Origin: Dactylonectria macrodidyma
Lineage: Eukaryota > Ascomycota > Sordariomycetes > Hypocreales > Nectriaceae
Length of the DNA stretch: 64,000 nt
Assembly: GCA_020744425.1 (NCBI GenBank)
Contig: JAGMUV010000033.1
Coordinates: 62,001 to 126,000 of the forward strand
Direction: 5' to 3'
Positions within the stretch are counted from its first letter, which is position 1. Each line of letters begins with the position of its first letter. The notes beneath the pieces are model-generated. The model saw only the letters and a list, made by a program, of their open reading frames with translations. It was not told the DNA's origin and did no database searches. The position numbers and the translations under genes are program-made. This document shows, in pieces, positions 11,611-21,121 of this stretch.

Positions 11611-11956
11611 TGTTTAAAAATATTTTTGGGGCAAAAACAAACAGGAAATCTGTAGAAAACGCGCCCAATAGGGGTATTTTCTCGTCTAATGTTATAAGAT
11701 TAGCTGTAGGGGTGATCGACCTCGGCTAACTTGGGTCTAGGTACCTCGATTTAATAGGCAATTATATACAAAAATAAGTACTATGAACCGTACAGGGCCA
11801 GGGAATATGCCACTGTACCTAAATCCACCTAAATCCACTCCATTACATCCACTTTCAGGTCCAAGTGTAGTGGATTATTACGTAATCTGAGCGCCGACAA
11901 GTGGATGTAATAGAGATGGGCCACTTATATGTGGTCCACGTGGATATGCAGTGTAG
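11611..11956. other. Noncoding segment with TCCACNNNNTGGAT-like hAT subterminal motifs
   Basis: No gene. Repeated ATCCAC and GTGGAT motifs on both strands (about 11820-11950) resemble the subterminal repeats at the ends of hAT 1 (40010-40130, 42890-42990). It is probably the 5' noncoding end of the hAT relic. Confidence 0.45.
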
Positions 11957-11959
11957 TTG

Positions 11960-12336
11960 GTTCGAGCCTTGGCAAGAGAGGCATTCAAAAGCGCCGGTAT
12001 AGCTGCTGCTCAAGCACTCTTAACAAGAACTCGACATCAACGGATGGGAGCAGGATCTGACAGTCGTGCCTGTTGCAAGACAATTCAGAAGACCATAGTC
12101 TATGTCAACTCGATAACGCGGATCATGAAGGTGGTCGGGGCACTGAGAACGCTACTCATTCGGGCAGGCTGTTCAAAGACGGCAGCCATCAATGCTGTCC
12201 AGGCATATCATTCACAGCTTGCAGAACCTGATAAGAGGCGTATATCCACAGAGTTCGAAAAGCCTGACACAGAGAGCGCCTTAGATAGCTCAATGCATCG
12301 CATCATCGTCGCCACAGATGCCATAGGAATGGGTAC
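11960..12336 (+). pseudogene. Fragment of a RecQ/DEAD-like helicase C-terminal domain
   Basis: About 125 codons match the helicase superfamily II C-terminal domain. KTIVYVNS stands at the motif IV position, VQAYHSQLAEPDKR follows, and RIIVATDAIGMG is motif V, closest to the RecQ-like helicases that are common in fungal subterminal and transposon-rich DNA. The match ends abruptly at about 12336 inside motif V, where sequence from the 3' part of a Helitron helicase begins in another frame. Neither the ATPase domain nor motif VI is present. The listed coordinates cover only the recognisable stretch. Confidence 0.65.
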
Positions 12337-13028
12337 GGTAACGAGGGCAGGAAAATCGTACCCATCCTTCCAGTCACGCGTGATTTCCTAGTGGGCAACG
12401 AGACCTGCGCCCGCACGCAGTTTCCCCTGATCGTGGCATTTGCTATCACTGTTCACAATGCCAGAGCCTAACGAAGGATCAGATAGTTACTGACCTCGCT
12501 ACACGCGACTTCCAGGCCGGTATTAGTTATGTTGCCGTCTCACGAGTTACCTCGCTGCAAGGCCTACTCCTTGAGGCGCCTTTCGACCGCCAGAGCCTCT
12601 ATAGCCACACGCCCACGGAAGGTTTATACGCCTGCGTTTCCTACGTACTGCGTTTGTGGCTAACTATAAGGCAGGGATGAAGATGCGCCTTGCTGAACAA
12701 CAACGCCGTCAGGCTCAACAGCTGACCGATCCGCCGTATCCACCACGCTACATTGACTAAATGGCGTTTTCCTATAAGCTACAGGGAAAGGGGAAATTCG
12801 ATATACAGTACATAGTTGATTGGGCCTGTCAGGAAGTGGTAGAGGGACCCCTATGTCTATCAGTCAACTCCCTGACTACAGGTTTGAAGTGGTTTAACAG
12901 CTGGTTACCGCCGCAGTCGAATTTCCCCCAGGAGAGTTTAATAGCAGGTATACGGTATTTACCCTTCGGGCTGGATATTCAGCCGGTAAGTCCATTGCCT
13001 TGGCAACTTATCGGGTGTTCGAAGTAAT
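12336..13028 (+). mobile_element. Helitron 2, 5'-truncated copy in opposite orientation to Helitron 1
   Basis: The 3' portion of a Helitron read on the plus strand and homologous to 5190-4498 on the minus strand. It begins within the helicase at NEGRKIVPILPVTRDF and continues through the motif V/VI region. The coding part up to about 12760 is almost identical to Helitron 1. The 3' noncoding part is clearly more diverged but keeps the block CCCTTCGGGCTGGATATTC, the hairpin and the terminal CGGGTGTTCGAAGTA (to about 13026). Single-base changes and a frame break near 12630 leave no functional protein. Together with Helitron 1 it forms an inverted repeat with arms of about 0.7 kb. Confidence 0.8.
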
Positions 13029-13059
13029 TTATAAGACGTTATTTGAATATCCATATAGC

Positions 13060-14173
13060 CATGTCTGGTCCTGTTCTATGAGTGTATCTACAACAAGGTA
13101 CGCCTCGATGGCTGCACGCTTCTCTCTGAGCAGATGAACATTGCTGTCGACTCCCTCCGTGTGCTAGATAAGCAGGACTGACTCAATGAAAGCGACCCTT
13201 TGACGGTGGCTCCGAAGGCTCCCTCAGCTCGCAAATCCAGGCCGCCCACCCCAAGTACCCCGTCACACAGCCCCCCGTGTCGCTCGCCTGCCTCTACGCG
13301 ATCGGCTCCGCCCTCGACCCCAACCGAGACGCTCGCATGGGATCGACATGGGATAGCTCCGCCAATCACGAATTCTTCAAGGTCTTCGACTTTGAGCTCT
13401 TCGAGCAGAAGCGGATCGGGCCCATCTTTGTACCCTCCTCCGACAAGGCCAACTTCGACGCCACCTACGATGTGGAAGAACTACTCTTGGAGGAAGCGCC
13501 GCTCGAGGCTCGAGCAAGACGTCAGAAGCCGAGAGAGCGATTAAAAGAGGATGCGACCGATAAGGAGATCCGCAGGGATGAGCTATATCGGATGATTGAG
13601 ACCGACTTTCGGCCGTTTGACTACACTGTGGCTGCATACAAGAAGTGAGCTGGCTCATCCTCTTGACCCTGTGTCCCGTGTCCTAACCCCAACAGGATCA
13701 CTGAAGCCGCCCAAGTCCTTAATAATGAGGCGCAACCCGACTCGGACAACGCTCCTCAGGCCATCACGACTGATGAGGCCGCCGCCATGCCGGCAACGAA
13801 TGGCGCATACCAGCCATCACCTCTCAATCGAAGCACCAGCAACGAGAGCCGACAGGGCCGTCCCAGCCGACCGGCCCCTCCCCCGCCGTACCAGAACGAC
13901 CTCCGAAACCGCCACCACTCCATTATCGCGGGCCAACGAGTCACAAGTCCCACTGGGGGCGTTCAGGTGACGCTCGTTGGAGGTGGTAGCTGGTCAGAGT
14001 TGGCACGCCAGGATGCGACCCTACCGACGGATGCCAATAATGCCGCTGAGGGCGAGAATGAGGGCTCAGGCGGCATGTTTGGATTCCTGAAGAGCAAGAA
14101 AGAGCGGAACAGCCCGAAACCCAAGAAGAGGGGTGTGTTGGGCAAGAAAGGCGCCCGAGCTGTCATCGGCTAA
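13060..14173 (+). pseudogene. 5'-truncated AGC/YANK-type (STK32-like) protein kinase gene
   Basis: C-terminal part of a serine/threonine kinase of the YANK group. A stump reading YECIYNK (about 13075-13095) fits the catalytic-domain helix that follows the APE motif, but is not contiguous in frame with the rest. From about 13189 the frame is continuous: VSLACLYAIGSALDP, then HEFFKVFDFELFEQK and PIFVPSSDKANFDATYDVEE, the C-terminal extension typical of the family, then ETDFRPFDYTVAAYKK. An intron (13645-13695, GT-AG) joins to a second exon 13696-14173 with a proline-rich tail, FGFLKSKKE and a basic end. The kinase active-site half is missing, and the Helitron 2 end lies about 30 bp upstream of the first recognisable piece. 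Confidence 0.7.
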
Positions 14174-14570
14174 AGAGTGCTCACAATGAATGGGCCATTT
14201 GCACGTCGGCGACGATGGATCGATACCCATGAAGACACAGAAGGGGGCAGCTCGTAGTGACTACCTTATATGGCATAACTGTGTTATTTTACCAAATCGA
14301 AGCCCTCATGAAGCTGGATCTTCTCCCGAAGCCCGATCGCAAGAACTGGAGGAAGTGGTGCCTTTTTGTATCTTGCGAGGCACATTGCGTGCGCAGCCCC
14401 GCTTGCTCCGCATACCATGTAAGCATAAAACCTGCGTAAGCAGCTCCAAGGGTGTGCCAAAAACGGATCCTACCGTGTATCTTTAGGACTGGTGTCGTCA
14501 GTATCGTCTCGAGATTAATAATTAAGTCTATTTATAATATGCATTGTCTACTTTCATCCCCGGACAGGCT
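14174..14570. other. Intergenic region between convergent kinase remnant and membrane protein gene
   Basis: Short ORFs only, none with family features. It serves as the 3' flank of both neighbours, which converge here. Confidence 0.5.
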
Positions 14571-15916
14571 CTATGCATGCGAGTCGCGACTACTTAATGA
14601 CCCGCCTCCGTTCTGGGTGGACGCTTCTACCGAGTTAGAATAGGCGCCTTCGATCTGCACAGAATAAGCGGCTCCTTGATTGAGCAGCTCGTCAGTATCA
14701 TTGTGATGGAAGCCAAGCTGCCTTTTGGGACTAGAGGGCGTCGCCTCCATGCTGTGCATCTCCACCGTAGTGGTAACAGTTGGCCAAGCCTTCTGTCTAC
14801 CATGTCCACCATGTCCACCATCTTGGGTTCTGCCATCCAAGGTCGTTTCGCCAACTCGGGTTCCTCGGGATCGAGACATGACGTAGTCTGATCCGTGGCC
14901 TTCCGAGGACCGAGCAATCTTTCCAATGAGGGAGGCCATCGACATCTCGATATTAAGCTTGACGATATAAGCGAGAGGGTGGAACTGCATATACCTACAC
15001 AACAAATCTCATAGTCAGTATATTGCCAAGTCTTTTGGTACCCAATGTCTGGTTGATATGTGGGTAAGGGTGTTCGTACACGAAAGTGTTCTTCAAGCTC
15101 ATCATAGCAACGATGAGAACGTCCATGCTCAAGGAGAAACATATGATGAACATGTTGAACTTGACGAGATTGTCGTACTTGGTCATGCCAAGCCCAACCA
15201 AATTCTTCTTGACAATACGAATAAAGAGAATATTGAGAGCACCGTCGACAAGGAGGTAGATGACCTTTTCACATCGATCCCAGATGTCATTGACGTGTAT
15301 GTATGATTGCGAAATTTGCAACCGTGCTGGTATCCAAATGCAGTAGACCGTAATGTTGATAATCGTAATGAGCGTTGCGACGCCGTACTTGACCTTCCAG
15401 ACGAACTTTTGGTCATGAATCAGGATTGCGCATCGGTTCACGATAATCTGCAGGAGAAACTGGACTTGAAGCGCCCAGAGGGTTACTGGAGTGGCAAGCA
15501 GCCGTTAGTTCAGTAGACCAAAGGCATTAAGCGGGGGTAAAGGGATAAAGTATGCTTACAGATGCAAAAATAGAATGCAAAGCTGCATATTGAATCAGTT
15601 ATAATCAACCTTTTGGAGTGCAGAATGCATTATCTGGGGATGAAGCTCACCTCGGCGGTATCACCCCAAGAAGGTACATGAAGCAGATGATTCCAAACCC
15701 AAGACAGACGGAAATCTCGCCCCAAATCATCCAGATGTATGCGTTGCGCAGCATGGTAAATTTACGCCGGCGGTATGCACTTGCTGTTTGCTTGATGGCC
15801 GTCCACGTCGTCAACCAACCAATCCCCAGGGTGAAACCCCATGCAACAGATGCGATGATCAAGTCATACTGTGTCACCGGCTCGGGAACGTAGGTGTCGG
15901 GGATAAGAGTGATCAT
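14571..15916 (-). CDS. Fungal seven-helix integral membrane protein (receptor-like), complete
   Basis: Four exons on the minus strand: 15916-15651, 15582-15560 (only 23 bp), 15485-15080 and 14994-14571, all with GT-AG introns and consistent phases, giving 372 residues. Hydrophobic segments appear in order: IIASVAWGFTLGIGWLTTW, the stretch around WMIWGEISVCLGFGIICF, FAFYFCILTLWALQVQFLL, VATLITIINITVYCIWI, VIYLLVDGALNILFI and MFIICFSLSMDVLIVAMM. The C-terminal third is hydrophilic with serine- and glycine-rich stretches. It resembles the large fungal family of rhodopsin-like or PTH11-like integral membrane proteins whose ligands are mostly unknown. The last intron was placed to restore KNTFVYMQFHPLAYIVKL, the usual membrane-exit sequence of the family. 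It appears intact. Confidence 0.75.
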
Positions 15917-16534
15917 TGTGCGACCAAGAGGAGAGAATTATTCGTAGTGCAAAGGGAGCGAATAGAATGCTCTCATAGTCGAGCTGAGAGGCTGGTCAAG
16001 TGGACGAAGGCTGCATTGAGGCGGGGTTTATCGAAGGACGCGAGAATCGAATGTTGGGCGATATTAACAAAACGTCGATCAGGAAAAGGAGATCATATTT
16101 CTCTTCCCTGCTGCCGGGCTTATCAAGATCAAAGTGGCCTCGGATGATCCATTGCCCAAGACCGCTGGTGATCGGCGTAGTGTGCAGCCTATTGTTGAAC
16201 TCCCGACGTGTTCGCGAGTCAGGCCGGCTCTCTATTACTCGTGTCCTTGGTCAGCATAGAGCTGCAGAGTAAGTCGGGGAACCCCGTGCTTGGCAGACAC
16301 TTGGGATGGTGTTCAACTCCACTTCATTTCCGCCAGCGGCATGAGGTGGCGAAAGACAAGGCTGGATTGACATATGATTGTTAACTGCGGCGCCGAAATG
16401 CCTTGCGTGCATCAAACGCCGCAAAGTAACCAACGTCGACTCAACTTTTGGGTGAGGCTCATGCAGGCTTCATGTGCATCGAGTACAAGATCGTTTAGGG
16501 CCGCCATGAAGCTGAGGAAGACGTCTTCCAGAGT
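15917..16534. other. Upstream region of the membrane protein gene
   Basis: About 600 bp without a recognisable gene. Likely the promoter region of the minus-strand membrane protein gene; no specific site was identified. Confidence 0.45.
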
Positions 16535-16542
16535 TCTTCACA

Positions 16543-16942
16543 CAGTGTGGCTAACAGACCGACCGACCCAGACCGGCCCCTTCGGTCTGTCGGTCTGGGT
16601 TTGTCGAAGCTCCTGGTCTGTCGGTCTAGGTCTGTCTGGGTTAGCAACCTGGTCGGTCTAGGTCTGATTATCTGATGCCCTCATTGGCTACCCTTGCCAT
16701 GCCCCACTTAATTTGCCACTGCGAACTCGCACCCGCAAAAAGAGTGGGGGTGGTACGGGTGCGTTAAGGCTGAGTCGGCCAATGGGAGCCCTGGAAACCC
16801 CTAACCCAGACCAACTCAGACCACCCAATCCGACCAACAGCTCCGGTCTGTCGGTCTGATGACAATTGCCGGTCGGTCGGTCTGCGGTCTGAAGATGGTC
16901 TGTCAGACGGTCTGTCAGACGGTCGGTCTGTTAGCCACACTG
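16543..16942. mobile_element. 400-bp hAT-type MITE with 8-bp target duplication
   Basis: Begins CAGTGTGGCTAACAGACC and ends with its inverse GGTCTGTTAGCCACACTG. The flanking bases TCTTCACA at 16535-16542 and 16943-16950 are identical 8-bp direct repeats. Terminal CAGTG and an 8-bp duplication are the marks of the hAT superfamily. Both subterminal arms are filled with GGTCTG/CAGACC words, typical of transposase-binding repeats, around a nonrepetitive core (16680-16790). It has no coding capacity. No matching autonomous element is in the window. Confidence 0.92.
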
Positions 16943-16950
16943 TCTTCACA

Positions 16951-18259
16951 TGCATAAAAATGCCCGCGTGAACATCTGCACCGTCAAAGCGGCGATAGAG
17001 TTCGCCTAGCACACCGTTTCATGTGAAGTCAGGGCTAGCTCCGTGCGCCGCGTTGTAACTTCGACAGATGCAGCAAAGCGTTGACAACTCAAATCCGGGG
17101 CTTGCGAATCGCGTGTCTTTATGCTTCCCCCTCGAGCGATATCGTGGTTCCTAATCAATATCCAGTAAGGCCGGTTGGAAATCGAGGCAATAATGCAAGC
17201 CAACCGTCTTGTCGCGCAGATCCGGAATTGAACATCTTCGTCTTGTGGAGTGTTGGTGACGCTCTCCTAGCGCTGCGTCACGCAGGGGTTTCGTAAGCTG
17301 CCTAGCCCAAAATCGTTGAATTGTCCGGGACTGGGAGGCCGCGAGGATTCGTATCTGCGTGAGATTAATGCCCGATCTCCTCCGTAAGCCCAGTCGAGTC
17401 ATGTCCCAGGCTTACGGACTGATCGGCGGTTCCCACATCCTACTCGATTCATGTGCGCCCGGCTGTTGGGTCAGCGGTAGTCTCCGCGGTGGCAAGAAAT
17501 GGCTTCCCCGAAGAACTGGCTCCTGTTAGAAGTCGGCATTTCTTCGTACAGGAGGGCATATCTTTTAGGTCTCACTCACTTGTGACTCGACTAGACTTTG
17601 TTGGGTTGGGATTAATGAAGATGGCCGCCCTTAGCAAATCCACAACGCTCTGCAGGCGGACCGAGGCATGGTTCTGGACCATGAGATGTGCACGGGCTCG
17701 GACCATGGCGGCAGCCTAGCCATAGCGTAGTGCATTACGGCAGCCGTGAGATTCCTTGGGCTTTTCCCGATTAAAGCCGACCGAGGTCGAGAAATCGAGG
17801 AAAGCCACGTTATTGAAGGCTGTCGGAAGAGAGTTGTGGCTTGGTGACGTGAAGACGTTGGCGATGCCTGCTGCTTTATTAGTAATCGATCTTCATCGAT
17901 AAGAACGTTGAAATATGCGAGAAAAAGTGAATTTGTAGGAAAATGACGCACCAGACGTGATATGTGACCTTGTCCATCTGCTGTGAAGCTTCTAGGCTGC
18001 GTTTGCAGAGACACACGTTGTCAACTGTTGTATTCAGAAAGAGAAAGGGACTGCAAGAGTTCACTTCTCCTTTACGATCGAGGGTGTGGCATGGCTTTAA
18101 TACTGATAGATAAAGCTGTTGTTATCAGATGTGGTTTGGAATGCAATCTCCATCGGTCCGACGATGGGTCCTCCCGGCCGTACGGAGACCCCTACTTTAA
18201 CCCTATTGATGTGACACGGACAACACGGGACTCCGAGCAAACACCTAGAGGCCGAGCAA
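16951..18259. other. 1.3-kb region without recognisable gene
   Basis: Several ORFs below 130 codons exist on both strands but none shows a domain or a credible intron pattern. A small palindrome, ATCGATCTTCATCGAT-like, sits near 17885. Nothing else stood out. Confidence 0.45.
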
Positions 18260-18407
18260 GTGCCGATTCAGTCACAAGACATAGCCGCAGTGATCATGCG
18301 ACTTCCGGAACGGATGATGTTGGTCGTGTCGGAATATATCCAGGAAAAGGAGGCCGAAACTCTGCTGCTCACCTGCCGCACCCTACGCCAGATGACCCAT
18401 GATACTC
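18260..18407 (+). pseudogene. F-box-like gene start cut by MULE 1
   Basis: Reads AAVIMRLPERMMLVVSEY followed by ETLLLTCRTLRQMTHDT, which resembles the F-box-like N-terminus of fungal proteins (hydrophobic helix after LPERM, then LLxTCRTLR). The match ends at base 18407, where the inverted repeat of MULE 1 begins. The rest of the gene is not seen on the other side of the transposon, so the gene is broken. The identification rests on about 45 residues and is weak. Confidence 0.3.
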
Positions 18408-18558
18408 GGGACCCAATAGGCGCACGGGTACCCGTGCGTATAAAATTTCACGGGACCCGTGCGGATGATGTAAGCGTTGATGGCTAACACGAAACGCGTC
18501 GTGATCGCGAGGAATAGCTGCCCCTACTTAGAGGAGTTCTTCTTAGCTCTCTTCAAAA

Positions 18559-20916
18559 ATGGACCCAACCAAAGGCGCCGCCTCGTTTCCAGACGATTGC
18601 CTCCCTCCTGAACGCGACTATGAGTCTCGAGATGCCTTATTTAAGGCGATTAATGCATGGGCAGCTCCGCGTGGCTACGCCTTTGTTACTGGAAGATCAA
18701 CTAAGGAAAAGACTGGAAGGCTGACAGTTACGTTCACTTGTGATCGTAGCCGCCGCCTTGATAATCCCTCACAACATCGGCAACGAAAGACAACTACACG
18801 ATCCACTAGCTGCCAATTCTCTGTGCTAGCAAAGCAGTCCCTTGATACAACTACCTGGACCTTACGCCATCGTCCCGATAGACGATTTGCTACACATACC
18901 CACGAGCCGAGCTGGCACCAATCTGCTCATCCAGTACACCGGATGCTATCAGATACAGATAAATCAACAATCAGCCGCCTTGCAAATGCTGGGGTACCTC
19001 CTAAGGATATCAGGACCTATATCCGTCAGAACTCCGATTCAATTGCAACTCAGCAAGATATCTACAATCGTATTGCAGATAGCAAACGGGATCTCTGCGA
19101 AGGCCAGAGCACTATCCATGCCCTAGCTAACCAGCTAGATAAGGAAGGGTTCTGGAACCGGATGCAGCTTGATCTAGATGGCCGGGTAACAGCAGTCTTA
19201 TTCGCTCATCCCGACTCATTGGCATACCTTCAGGCGTACCCAGATCTGCTCTTCTTGGATTGTACATACAAGACGAACAAATACGGGATGCCGCTCCTCG
19301 ATATGATCGGTGTTGATGCCTGCCAGCGATCCTTCTGTATCGCCTTTGCATTCCTGAGCGGCGAGACTGAGGAGGACTATATCTGGGCCCTGGACCGGCT
19401 CAGGTCTATGTATGAGCTCTGCGGCACAAGACTTCCATCTGTTATCCTAACAGATCGCTGTATAGCTTGTATGAATGCCGTATCTCGCTGCTTTCCATCT
19501 GCAATCTCGCTCCTATGCCTCTGGCATGCCAACAAGGCAGTCCTTCGCTACTGCCATCCAACCTTCATACGCCACCGGCAAGGATCAGAGGCCTACCAAC
19601 AAGGCCTAAGCAATTGGAACGAGTTTTTCAATCACTGGCATTCAATTATTGGATCTTCAGATGAGGAGACCTTCGAGCAACGCGTACAAGAGATTGAAAG
19701 GCGCTACCTACCGCAGTACGTTGAAGAGGTTGGATGTATCAAGACCAATTGGCTTGATCTATATAAGGAAAAGCTTGTTAAGGCTTGGGTTGATCAGCAC
19801 CCCCATTTTGGCAATGTGGTTACCTCACGGGTTGAGGGTATCCACGGGCTGTTGAAGAGCCATCTCAAGACTTCTACGCTAGATCTCTTCGAGGCTTGGA
19901 GGGCTATGAAGCATGCACTGCTTAATCAGCTAGCTGAGCTACGATATAACCAAGCTAAGCAGCAAAGCCGGATACCAATTGAGCTCTCCGGGTCACTATA
20001 CAGTGCCGTACGTGGCTGGATATCTCATGAGGCTTTACGGAAGGTCGAAGAACAGCGAAAGCGGCTCTTAGAAGGAGACCTACCTAGATGTACCGGATCT
20101 CTTTCTCGATCTCAGGGGCTCCCTTGCGCTCATACACTCAAGGATCTGCAAGAACAAGGTCAAGCCCTTCGCCTGGAGCATTTTCATACACAATGGCACC
20201 TGAGCCGCAGTGGCACTCATCAGTTGCTTCTAGAGCCTTGTCGTCGATCTGATCGGATAACTGCCGGTTCAACTAGACCGCAATCAAGCACTCAGAGAGA
20301 GCCAAGTGCATTCGAGGTAGTTGAGGCAGCAACTCAGCCAAAGGCACAGCCTAGATGCAGTAGATGCCACACATTAGGTCATAAAATGACGTCGAAGGTA
20401 TGCCCTCTGCGGCATGAAGAGCTCTTGCAATCATCAGCAGCATCAGCAGCACCAGCAGCACCAGCAGCACCAGCAGCACCAGCAGCACCAGCAGCACCAG
20501 CAGCGCCGGCAGCGCCGGCACTAAGATATGATAACCCGCAGGCTATCTATCAGAGATATATCGCAGCAAGAGAAGCTTGGTATAGGGCGCAGCCTCGCGG
20601 CAGCATCAAGACCAACCAGCAGTATCGGAAGGCGATGGGTCTGCCTTTACGATATAGCAAAGCCGACTACGACTGGTGCCTTGACTGGAAGCAAATGACC
20701 AAGCGCTGTATAACGCCAACGGGCCCTAGGGAATGGACCAAAGAAGAGATGATGGCCTATCTTGACTGGGATATGTTTGAGAACGATCGTCTTGACGCCC
20801 AGGTAGCCGATGAGATAGTAGTGCGACCCTTTTCGAGCAGACGAGGGCCGGGCGAGATCTGGAGAGCATGTGAGAAGGATATCGAGGAGCAGCAGGCATT
20901 GTATTCAGCCAAGTAG
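18559..20916 (+). CDS. MULE 1 transposase, 785 aa
   Basis: DDE-type transposase of the Mutator superfamily. N-terminal residues about 15-115 form a FAR1/WRKY-GCM1-type DNA-binding region (YESRDALFKAINAWA, FTCDRSRR, STSCQFSVLA). The MULE catalytic domain shows LLFLDCTYKTNKYGMPLLD (first aspartate), VILTDRCIACMNAV (second aspartate) and a later VEGIHGLLKSHLKTST region. A CCHC knuckle, CSRCHTLGHKMTSKVC, lies near residues 597-612. Just after it an alanine-proline tract of about 25 residues is encoded by a 9-bp repeat. The C-terminus keeps REWTKEEMMAYLDWD, shared with MULE 2. There is no intron where MULE 2 has one. The frame is open and probably functional. Confidence 0.92.
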   Translation: MDPTKGAASFPDDCLPPERDYESRDALFKAINAWAAPRGYAFVTGRSTKEKTGRLTVTFTCDRSRRLDNPSQHRQRKTTTRSTSCQFSVLAKQSLDTTTWTLRHRPDRRFATHTHEPSWHQSAHPVHRMLSDTDKSTISRLANAGVPPKDIRTYIRQNSDSIATQQDIYNRIADSKRDLCEGQSTIHALANQLDKEGFWNRMQLDLDGRVTAVLFAHPDSLAYLQAYPDLLFLDCTYKTNKYGMPLLDMIGVDACQRSFCIAFAFLSGETEEDYIWALDRLRSMYELCGTRLPSVILTDRCIACMNAVSRCFPSAISLLCLWHANKAVLRYCHPTFIRHRQGSEAYQQGLSNWNEFFNHWHSIIGSSDEETFEQRVQEIERRYLPQYVEEVGCIKTNWLDLYKEKLVKAWVDQHPHFGNVVTSRVEGIHGLLKSHLKTSTLDLFEAWRAMKHALLNQLAELRYNQAKQQSRIPIELSGSLYSAVRGWISHEALRKVEEQRKRLLEGDLPRCTGSLSRSQGLPCAHTLKDLQEQGQALRLEHFHTQWHLSRSGTHQLLLEPCRRSDRITAGSTRPQSSTQREPSAFEVVEAATQPKAQPRCSRCHTLGHKMTSKVCPLRHEELLQSSAASAAPAAPAAPAAPAAPAAPAAPAAPALRYDNPQAIYQRYIAAREAWYRAQPRGSIKTNQQYRKAMGLPLRYSKADYDWCLDWKQMTKRCITPTGPREWTKEEMMAYLDWDMFENDRLDAQVADEIVVRPFSSRRGPGEIWRACEKDIEEQQALYSAK
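20433..20520 (+). repeat. CAGCAGCAC microsatellite-like array inside MULE 1 transposase
   Basis: Nine-base unit CAGCAGCAC repeated about seven times with variants at both ends (CATCAGCAG, GCCGGCAGC). It encodes repeats of proline-alanine-alanine. MULE 2 has no equivalent tract, so this expanded within the MULE 1 lineage. Confidence 0.85.
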
Positions 20917-21064
20917 CCATATCTCATTTGTAGTTGTATTGTTGAATTGGAATTCGTTATCCCTACATAGCCGCATTTGTAGTGTTAGCCATCAACGCTT
21001 ACATCATCCGCACGGGTCCCGTGAAATTTTATACGCACGGGTACCCGTGCGCCTATTGGGTCCC

Positions 21065-21121
21065 CGATCTGCTGGTGGCTGGGATGTGGATACTATGTAA
21101 GGAGCTGTGCTCCTCTCAGAC
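21065..21121 (+). repeat. Copia 1 5' LTR, left piece
   Basis: Matches the internal part of the 3' LTR at 30526-30582 (GATCTGCTGGTGGCTGGGAT). The first about 28 bases of the LTR, beginning TGTTGAGACC in the 3' copy, are missing at the MULE 1 border. The piece ends with CTCTCAGAC, the target duplicated by MULE 2. Confidence 0.85.

Larger units (their letters stand above)
18408..21064 (+). mobile_element. MULE 1 (Hop-like) with perfect 83-bp terminal inverted repeats
   Basis: Inverted repeats 18408-18490 and 20982-21064 are identical over 83 bp and include the inner palindromes GCACGGGTACCCGTGC and ACGGGACCCGT. The element is 2657 bp and holds one transposase gene. The flanking 9-mers (ATGATACTC on the left, CGATCTGCT on the right) do not match, so no target duplication remains. 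The left flank is an F-box-like gene fragment and the right flank is the 5' LTR of Copia 1. The identical repeats nevertheless suggest a young copy. Confidence 0.9.

Noticed and set aside
14257..14439. Small ORF between the kinase remnant and the membrane protein gene
   Set aside because: No domain, no start context and no matching neighbouring exon.
16590..16940. GGTCTG words considered as telomere-like repeats
   Set aside because: They occur in inverted arms bounded by hAT-type ends with an 8-bp duplication, so they are MITE subterminal repeats.
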